Made by a program: the position numbers and the translations under genes | Assembly: GCA_035649235.1 (NCBI GenBank) | Contig: DASRJX010000118.1 | Location: 1 to 7,466, forward strand | Origin: DASRJX01 sp035649235 | GTDB lineage: Bacteria > Acidobacteriota > Polarisedimenticolia > Gp22-AA2 | Direction of reading: 5' to 3' | Length of the DNA: 7,466 nt | The notes under the pieces: generated by a model | What the model was told of the DNA's origin: nothing | Databases searched by the model: none | Seen by the model: only the letters and a program-made list of their open reading frames with translations | Shown: positions 1 to 4,213 of the stretch, one piece after another | Position numbering within the stretch: position 1 is the first letter of the stretch | Layout: the number at the start of each line of letters is the position of its first letter

Positions 1-596
1 TGCAGCTCCTTCAGGTAACAGGGCGTCGCGACGAAGCGCGCGCGGGGCTGTCGGCGCGCCTCGAGAGATTCGCGCTGGCGCGGGGGGAGAAGGTGCTCGT
101 GGTGTTCGACGGCAACCGGATCCGCTCCGTCCCGGGCGCCGGCCCCAGCCCCTACTTCGAGGTCGTCTACACGAGGCCGGGGGAAGGCGTGGCGGACGAC
201 CGGATCCTGCGCGAGGCGCGGCTCCTCTCCCGACGGGGCGGCGTGGTCACGGTCGTCACCAACGACGTCGCGACCCTCGCCAGCAGGCTGCCGCGCGCCG
301 TGCGTCACCTGGGCGTGGAGGAGTTCTGGCTGAAGCACATCGAGAAGCGGTCCCCAGAGAATGACGACGGTGACGAGGAGAAGAGGGTCGTGGGAGACTT
401 TTCGGACCTGGAGCGCGAGATGCTGAGGCAAGCGGCGCAGGAGGAGCCTGCGAACGAGGCTCGCCCGCCTGCTGCCGGGGCCGGCGTCGCGCGGAAGCCC
501 GCGGCGCCCGATCGCATCGCCCTCAAGCGGGTGCGGGGGCGGGCGCGCCAGGAGCGCCGGCTGAAGCGGCGCGCGGCCCCGGTGCGGAGGAAGTGA
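1..596 (+). CDS. YacP-like NYN-domain ribonuclease, 5'-truncated by window edge
   Basis: The reading frame is open from base 3 to the TGA at 594-596, so the gene begins left of the window; the GTG at 93 is internal, because coherent family-like sequence (VTGRRDEARAGL) lies before it. The visible part matches the later half of a YacP/DUF901 NYN (PIN-like) nuclease domain: a beta strand ending in VLVVFDG, then a strand VVTVVTNDVATLASRLP with the acidic TND position, then VRHLGVEEFW. In the family these Asp residues help bind the catalytic metal; the first active-site Asp (DGYN-type) would be off-window. B. subtilis YacP (Rae1) is a ribosome-associated mRNA endonuclease, but that specific role is not demonstrated here. 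Beyond the domain, about 60 residues form an acidic stretch (ENDDGDEE) followed by a lysine/arginine-rich tail ending KRRAAPVRRK, plausibly an RNA- or ribosome-binding extension (inference). The family call is fairly safe, the substrate unknown. Confidence 0.75.
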   Translation, partial: QLLQVTGRRDEARAGLSARLERFALARGEKVLVVFDGNRIRSVPGAGPSPYFEVVYTRPGEGVADDRILREARLLSRRGGVVTVVTNDVATLASRLPRAVRHLGVEEFWLKHIEKRSPENDDGDEEKRVVGDFSDLEREMLRQAAQEEPANEARPPAAGAGVARKPAAPDRIALKRVRGRARQERRLKRRAAPVRRK

Positions 597-654
597 CCTC
601 CGGGCCACTCTGAGCAGTCCCTGGCGAGCCTCAAGGCGCAACTGAATCCGGCAC

Positions 655-683
655 TTGACAATCCCGCCCGCCGGATGTATTTA
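655..683 (+). promoter_or_regulatory. Sigma70-type promoter of the sdpR-sdpI operon
   Basis: A perfect -35 hexamer TTGACA lies at 655-660. Exactly 17 bp later is TATTTA (678-683), which matches only three positions of TATAAT but sits at the ideal spacing in an AT-rich patch that stands out from the GC-rich surroundings. Transcription would then begin near 690, giving a leader of about 24 nt before GTG 714. The -10 lies inside the inverted repeat at 678-699, so repressor binding there would exclude RNA polymerase. The preceding bases 597-654 show no clear terminator for the upstream nuclease gene. Confidence 0.6.
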
Positions 684-699
684 GATAACTGTCTAAATA
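678..699 (+). promoter_or_regulatory. Inverted-repeat operator, probable SdpR autoregulatory site
   Basis: Two perfect 8-bp arms, TATTTAGA (678-685) and TCTAAATA (692-699), are separated by a 6-bp spacer, TAACTG. The dyad is AT-rich in otherwise GC-rich DNA, covers the predicted -10, and ends on the first base of the ribosome binding site of the following ArsR-family gene. ArsR-type dimers bind imperfect dyads of this size at their own promoters, so autorepression is the natural reading. The sequence shows the repeat directly; that this particular protein binds it is inference. Confidence 0.75.
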
Positions 700-704
700 A
701 GGAG
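699..704 (+). promoter_or_regulatory. Ribosome binding site that sets the sdpR start
   Basis: AAGGAG is followed by 9 nt and then GTG 714. It supports GTG 714 over the in-frame ATG at 675, which lies upstream of the predicted transcription start and beside the operator. Its first base is shared with the operator's right arm. Confidence 0.7.
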
Positions 705-713
705 TCGCACCCG

Positions 714-998
714 GTGGCGTCCGACCACGTGTTCAAGGCGCTGGCCGATCCGACGCGGCGGCAGATCCTGAAGCTCCTCGGCCGCGGCGAGATGAGCGCC
801 GGACGGATCGCCGAGCGGTTCGACATGACGAAGCCGTCGATGTCGCACCACTTCTCGGTGCTCAAGGAGGCCGACCTGGTCACGACACGCCGCGAAGGAC
901 AGCAGATCGTCTACGCGCTCAACGCGACCGTGGCGCAGGAAGCCCTGACCTGGCTGTGGGATCTGTTCGGGAACGGGAGGTCGAGGAGGACACCATGA
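714..998 (+). CDS. sdpR: SdpR-family ArsR-type transcriptional autorepressor
   Basis: This encodes a 94-residue winged-helix repressor of the ArsR superfamily, close to the SdpR autorepressor group. It opens with the typical FKALADPTRRQILKLL helix (residues 7-22). The helix-turn-helix follows, with the recognition helix around residues 39-51 (TKPSMSHHFSVLK), and the wing is LVTTRREGQQIVYAL (55-69). There is no cysteine in the protein, so the metal-binding site of classical ArsR/SmtB sensors is absent, as expected for SdpR. I chose GTG 714 because AAGGAG lies 9 nt upstream and the alternative ATG 675 would place the promoter -10 and operator inside the coding region. The stop overlaps the ATG of the next gene (ATGA, 995-998), so the two are translationally coupled. 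In B. subtilis, SdpR represses its own operon and is sequestered at the membrane by SdpI when the SDP toxin is present. Here the inducing ligand is unknown. Confidence 0.88.
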   Translation: MASDHVFKALADPTRRQILKLLGRGEMSAGRIAERFDMTKPSMSHHFSVLKEADLVTTRREGQQIVYALNATVAQEALTWLWDLFGNGRSRRTP

Positions 999-1642
999 CG
1001 CGAGCCCACTACGTCGTCGTACTGCTTTTGATCGGGGCTGCCCTGGCGGCGTCGCTCGTCGCCTACCCGCGCCTGCCCGATACGATTCCGACTCACTGGA
1101 ACATTCGCGGCGAGGCCGACGGCCATGGGCCCAAGGCACCGTTCCTCCTGCTCATGCCGCTCGTCATGGCGGGGATCGTCCTTCTGTTCCGCTTCCTGGG
1201 CTGGCTCTCACCGCGGCAGTTCGACGTGGACTCGTTCCGCTCGACCTATCTCTACCTCATGGTGCTGACGGTCGGGCTCGTGGGGACGCTCCATGGCTTC
1301 ATGATCCATTCCGCCTGGTCGGGGCGAGCGTCACCGGCCCGGTTCCTGGTCGGCAGCCTGTTCCTGTTCTTCGCGCTCCTCGGCAACGTCCTCGGGCGCG
1401 TGCGACGCAACTTCTGGATCGGCGTGCGCACGCCGTGGACCCTGGCGAGCGAGCGGGTCTGGATCGACACGCACCGTCTCTCCGCCCGGCTCTTCGTCGG
1501 GAGCGGCCTTCTGGGATTCGTCGCGGTCGCGGCAGGACTGCCGCTCGCGGGCGCCTTCGCGCTCCTGATGCTGACCTGCCTCGTGCCGGTGCTCTACTCG
1601 CTCGTCCTCTACAAGCGGCTGGAGCGGCGCGGCGAGGTGTGA
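995..1642 (+). CDS. sdpI: SdpI-family membrane immunity/signalling protein (DUF1648 + SdpI domains)
   Basis: This encodes a 215-residue integral membrane protein. A first membrane helix (about 6-23) is followed by the DUF1648 signature IPTHWNIRGEADG (31-43). Further hydrophobic segments lie near 49-67, 84-104, 115-134, 165-182 and 186-205, six in all. The SdpI hallmark lies between segments four and five: GNVLGRVRRNFWIGVRTPWTL, then SERVWIDTHRLSARL. I chose ATG 995 because it follows AGGAGG (984-989) at 5 nt and overlaps the sdpR stop; the in-frame GTG 956 would only add 13 charged residues inside sdpR. In B. subtilis the homologue gives immunity to the secreted SDP toxin and captures SdpR at the membrane. 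No sdpC-like toxin or sdpAB maturation gene is visible here, so this may be a stand-alone envelope-stress or immunity module (inference). A short basic tail (KRLERRGEV) ends the protein. Confidence 0.88.
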   Translation: MTRAHYVVVLLLIGAALAASLVAYPRLPDTIPTHWNIRGEADGHGPKAPFLLLMPLVMAGIVLLFRFLGWLSPRQFDVDSFRSTYLYLMVLTVGLVGTLHGFMIHSAWSGRASPARFLVGSLFLFFALLGNVLGRVRRNFWIGVRTPWTLASERVWIDTHRLSARLFVGSGLLGFVAVAAGLPLAGAFALLMLTCLVPVLYSLVLYKRLERRGEV

Positions 1643-1645
1643 GGC

Positions 1646-1676
1646 CAGGCGCGGCGCCTGATGGCGCGCGCCATCA
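1646..1676. terminator. Inverted repeats between convergent genes, possible bidirectional terminator
   Basis: Two overlapping dyads fill the 31-bp gap between the sdpI stop and the glycosyltransferase stop. CAGGCG/CGCCTG (1646-1651 and 1655-1660) has a 3-nt loop, and TGATGGCGCGCGCCATCA (1659-1676) is a perfect 18-bp palindrome containing the glycosyltransferase stop codon. Neither strand has a T-tract after the stem, so intrinsic termination is uncertain. The position between converging genes is what favours this reading. Confidence 0.4.
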
Positions 1677-3194
1677 TTCGAAGTGCTTGATCTGCGCCCA
1701 GACCTCGGCGACCGGCCGGCGCAGATCCCGGGCGATCCAGACCGGGCGGTGGTTCTCGTAGGGCATGCAACGGCCGCACTCGATGGTGCCGACGCGCTCC
1801 ACGCGCTCGAAGCGGGCCCGCAGCCGCTCCTCGGTGCTGCCGACGACGATCAGGACGCGGCCGTCCCAGCCGCGCGGGCCCCAGAGCCAGTAGTTGTTGT
1901 GGCCGCTGATCGCCGCCGGCAGGCCGATGCGGCGGCCCAGGAGATCCACGGCGCCCGCGATGCCGTAATCGGGCGCATAGATGCGCGCCCTGGCCTTCTC
2001 CTCGGGCGCCAGGCGGCCGTGCGCCTCGGCGATCGTGCCGACGATCGCGTCCCAGCCGTGCATGTCGGCGTAGAACTGCCCGAGTTCCCCCAGCTCCTTG
2101 CGCTCCTCGGTCGAGGGGGCCTCTCCCAGGACCCGGGCGTAGCGGATGTAGGTGTCGACCGGCAGGATCGGTATCGCCAGAGGCGCGGCGGCCACGCCGG
2201 AGCCGAGCAGGACGCCCATCAGGACCGGTTGCACCCAGGCGCGGCGCGGCCGATCGAGGAGCCTTTCGGCGGCGACCCCGCCTGCGGCGAACAGCCAGGT
2301 GTAGGCTGGCGCCAGATAGCCGGCGCGGCTGGAGCCGGAGAGGACGAGAACGAGGAACACGGTGACGTAGATCCACCCCAGCATCCGGTACGTCCGGCCC
2401 GCCGGGTGGAAGAAAAGAAACATCAGGCCCCCGAGCCACAGCGGCAGGCTGGTGGCCAGCATCGTCTCGATCTGGCCCACGACGAAATCGAGCGGCGCGA
2501 CCTGGGCCATCTTCTCTGTGGTGGCGTTGTGGATGAACTCCAGGGTCGGCCAGCCGTTCCGGATCTGCCAGGCGACGTGCGGCGCGAAGAGCGCCAGGGC
2601 CAGGACGCCGGAAAGCCACGGCCATGGCGTCTTGAGCCAGCGCCGCTGCGGCGACGCGACCAGGCCGACCCCGAGCCCCGCGCCCAGCCACAGGACGCTG
2701 ATCTTGTTGAGGAGACCGAGCCCCAGCGTGAGTCCCAGGAGGATGAAGAGCCCCGGGCGCGGCTCATCGATGAGGCGCACGAGCAGGTACGCTGTCAGGG
2801 CCCAGAAAAAGATGTCGAAGGAGTTCATCGAATAGAAGTGGTTCAGGCCGAGGTACTCCGGAGCAGCGAGCGCCGCGGCCATCGCCAGGGCCGTCGCCCA
2901 GCGCGCTCCCCCGAGCCTTCGCGCCGACAACCCGACGAGTGCTATGGTCGCCGCTCCCAGCAGCGCCGGCACCAGCCGGATGGCGAGCCGCGAGTCGCCG
3001 AGCAGACGGCGGGCGAGCCAGAGGGCGAAGATGGAAAGCGGCGGATGATCGACGTAGCCGGCCGACAGGTGATCGGCGCAGGCGAGGTAGTAGAACTCGT
3101 CACGGAAGTAGCCGTAGCCCTGGCAGGTGGCGAGGTGCAGGGCGAGCTTCGCGAGCGCGAAAGAGGCGATCAGGAGGCGGCCGCCGCGAGGCAT
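1674..3194 (-). CDS. Glycosyltransferase family 39 (PMT_2/ArnT-like GT-C) membrane protein
   Basis: This encodes a 506-residue polytopic membrane protein of the GT-C fold, which uses a polyprenyl-phosphate sugar donor and acts on the outer face of the cytoplasmic membrane. After the first membrane helix comes the family loop GYGYFRDEFYYLACADHL (acidic pair D32-E33, the usual catalytic/metal region), then GYVDHPPLSIFALWLARR. Membrane segments continue to about residue 343, including LALFAPHVAWQIRNGWPTLEF. The last 160 residues form a soluble, presumably extracytoplasmic domain with YADMHGWD, YAPDYGIAGAVDLLG, SGHNNYWLWGP and a CGRCMPYENHRPVW stretch with a CxxC pair (C473, C476). The start is uncertain: ATG 3194 gives a normal N-terminus, while GTG 3212 would add six residues; neither has a good Shine-Dalgarno. 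The gene stands alone on its strand, converging on sdpI. The acceptor cannot be told from the sequence; lipid A, protein or cell-wall glycan are all possible. Confidence 0.85.
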   Translation of the reverse strand: MPRGGRLLIASFALAKLALHLATCQGYGYFRDEFYYLACADHLSAGYVDHPPLSIFALWLARRLLGDSRLAIRLVPALLGAATIALVGLSARRLGGARWATALAMAAALAAPEYLGLNHFYSMNSFDIFFWALTAYLLVRLIDEPRPGLFILLGLTLGLGLLNKISVLWLGAGLGVGLVASPQRRWLKTPWPWLSGVLALALFAPHVAWQIRNGWPTLEFIHNATTEKMAQVAPLDFVVGQIETMLATSLPLWLGGLMFLFFHPAGRTYRMLGWIYVTVFLVLVLSGSSRAGYLAPAYTWLFAAGGVAAERLLDRPRRAWVQPVLMGVLLGSGVAAAPLAIPILPVDTYIRYARVLGEAPSTEERKELGELGQFYADMHGWDAIVGTIAEAHGRLAPEEKARARIYAPDYGIAGAVDLLGRRIGLPAAISGHNNYWLWGPRGWDGRVLIVVGSTEERLRARFERVERVGTIECGRCMPYENHRPVWIARDLRRPVAEVWAQIKHFE

Positions 3195-3238
3195 GGCGGG
3201 CCAGCCTACCACCGGTCGCGAGGCCCCAGCCGCTCGTC

Positions 3239-3268
3239 TTGACAGCCCCGCGGGGCGGAGCGGAAGAT
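3239..3268 (+). promoter_or_regulatory. Possible promoter with GC palindrome upstream of the 3299 gene
   Basis: A perfect TTGACA lies at 3239-3244. A plausible but poor -10, GAAGAT (3263-3268, three matches), follows at 18 bp. Directly after the -35 is the 12-bp perfect palindrome GCCCCGCGGGGC (3245-3256), which could be an operator or simply GC-rich chance. The site lies in the short space between the divergent glycosyltransferase start and the small gene at 3299. I found no convincing promoter for the minus-strand gene in the same space. Confidence 0.35.
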
Positions 3269-3298
3269 CCGGCTGCGGCGTCGAGGAGTGGGGGGAAC

Positions 3299-3715
3299 AT
3301 GATCCGATTCCAGGTGATCGAGCGCGAGGGGGCCGGGCTGCACCGCTTGCTGCTGGCCGCGATGCGCTCGGGCGAGCTGCGGACGTTCGTCGTCAAGCGG
3401 CGCGGCCGGCGGGTGCAGCACCGGAGTCCATCGATCCCCGGCTGGATCAAGTGGTCGGACAGCGGGGGCATCCTGCTGTGCGAGATCGTGAGCCCGCGCG
3501 GCCCGGAGAACGAGTGGCACCTCTTCAGCGCCTTCCTCGGCCGGCTGGCGCACCGCTACGCGGACAGCATCCACAGCATCAGCGTGCAGTTCGGCGCCGT
3601 CACCAGGGAAACCCCGCGTCGGCCCGCGCGGCGGGGGCGACGTGCGCAAGTGCCACGACGCCGGCGCTCGGGCGGCTCGCGGCGCTCACGGCGCGCGCGT
3701 CGCGGCCGCCGGTGA
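3299..3715 (+). CDS. Uncharacterised small protein with arginine-rich C-terminal tail
   Basis: I do not recognise the family. The 138-residue product has a compact first 100 residues of mixed alpha/beta character: MIRFQVIEREGAGLHRLLLAAM, a basic strand LRTFVVKRRGRRVQH, then PGWIKWSDSGGILLCEIVSP, a helix ENEWHLFSAFLGRLAHRYAD, and a final strand IHSISVQFG. From residue 103 to the end, 19 of 36 residues are arginine, separated mostly by Ser, Gly, Ala and Pro. There is no signal peptide or membrane segment, so a cytosolic, nucleic-acid-contacting protein is one reading (inference from the tail only). I chose ATG 3299 because AGGAG (3284-3288) lies 10 nt upstream and the frame further upstream runs antisense through the glycosyltransferase gene with low-complexity sequence. 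The next gene starts 15 bp after the stop. A late frameshift could also explain the odd tail. Confidence 0.65.
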   Translation: MIRFQVIEREGAGLHRLLLAAMRSGELRTFVVKRRGRRVQHRSPSIPGWIKWSDSGGILLCEIVSPRGPENEWHLFSAFLGRLAHRYADSIHSISVQFGAVTRETPRRPARRGRRAQVPRRRRSGGSRRSRRARRGRR

Positions 3716-3730
3716 GTCCCGGGGCCTGAC

Positions 3731-4213
3731 ATGGACGCGCGCCGGGCGCTCGACTTCGTCAAAGAGCATGGTGTCGTGCTGGTGTCCGCGCGCGGGCCGG
3801 TGCCGTGCCTCGTGGAAGCGATCGCCGGCGGGCCCGTGCGGGGCTCCTGGTGGGGACACCCCAAGGCGCACGCCATCTACCGGGTGCTCGAGGACGTGTA
3901 CGACTCGCCTCAGGTGCTGGTCTGCAGGCTCGTCCGGGGCAAGGTGACGCTCGTCCACCGCCGGCTCTGGCCGGCTCTCGTGCGCCTCTCCGGCTCGCTG
4001 CCGAAGAGCGGGCTGGCGGCCGTGCGCGAGGTGCACACGGCCCGCGGCAGCCACAAGACCGTCACGACGCCCTATCCGCGCTGGGTGCCGGACGACATCC
4101 GGCGACGCGCCCGGTCGATGACGCGTGAGGCGGCCGAGTCGCTCCTGGGCGGCGCGCTACCGCGTCCCCGGGACGGACGACTCCTGCGCCGCCGGGGCGG
4201 TGGTCTCTCCTGA
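3731..4213 (+). CDS. Uncharacterised conserved-looking 160-residue protein
   Basis: I do not recognise a named domain. The product opens with a helix and strand (ALDFVKEHGVVLVSARGPVP), then VEAIAGGPVRGSWWGHPKAHAIYRVLEDVYDSPQVLVCRLVRGKVTLVHRRLWPALVRLSG in continuous, well-structured sequence. A conserved-looking W40-W41-G-H43-P cluster and H76-R-R-L-W80-P suggest a folded core rather than a chance frame. A second part, VREVHTARGSHKTVTTPYPRWVPDDIRRRA, precedes a helical and then Arg/Gly-rich tail. There is no signal peptide or membrane span. The ribosome binding site is weak, and the short 15-bp gap after the upstream gene suggests cotranscription. The last 18 residues (from 143) lie over the 3' end of the opposite-strand peptidase gene, a 57-bp tail-to-tail overlap, so the low-complexity end may be a read-on extension. 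Confident as a gene, not as to function. Confidence 0.72.
   Translation: MDARRALDFVKEHGVVLVSARGPVPCLVEAIAGGPVRGSWWGHPKAHAIYRVLEDVYDSPQVLVCRLVRGKVTLVHRRLWPALVRLSGSLPKSGLAAVREVHTARGSHKTVTTPYPRWVPDDIRRRARSMTREAAESLLGGALPRPRDGRLLRRRGGGLS

Noticed and set aside
597..654. Possible terminator after the YacP-like gene
   Set aside because: I found no convincing stem followed by a T-tract in this stretch, so no feature is claimed.
675..713. N-terminal extension of the repressor from ATG 675
   Set aside because: The 13 extra codons contain the -10 and operator, lie before the expected transcript start, and have no ribosome binding site, unlike GTG 714.
956..994. N-terminal extension of the SdpI protein from GTG 956
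   Set aside because: It would add 13 mostly charged residues within sdpR, whereas ATG 995 has AGGAGG 5 nt upstream and the typical ATGA overlap.
305..1139. Minus-strand frames opposite the nuclease, sdpR and the sdpI start
   Set aside because: Their translations are Arg/Ser-rich without motifs, and the plus strand is fully explained by recognised families.
1683..3242. 519-codon open frame on the plus strand, antisense to the glycosyltransferase
   Set aside because: Its translation is low-complexity (Ala/Asp/Arg/Glu/Gln-rich) with no recognisable fold, while the opposite strand encodes a clear membrane glycosyltransferase. Long antisense frames are expected in GC-rich DNA.
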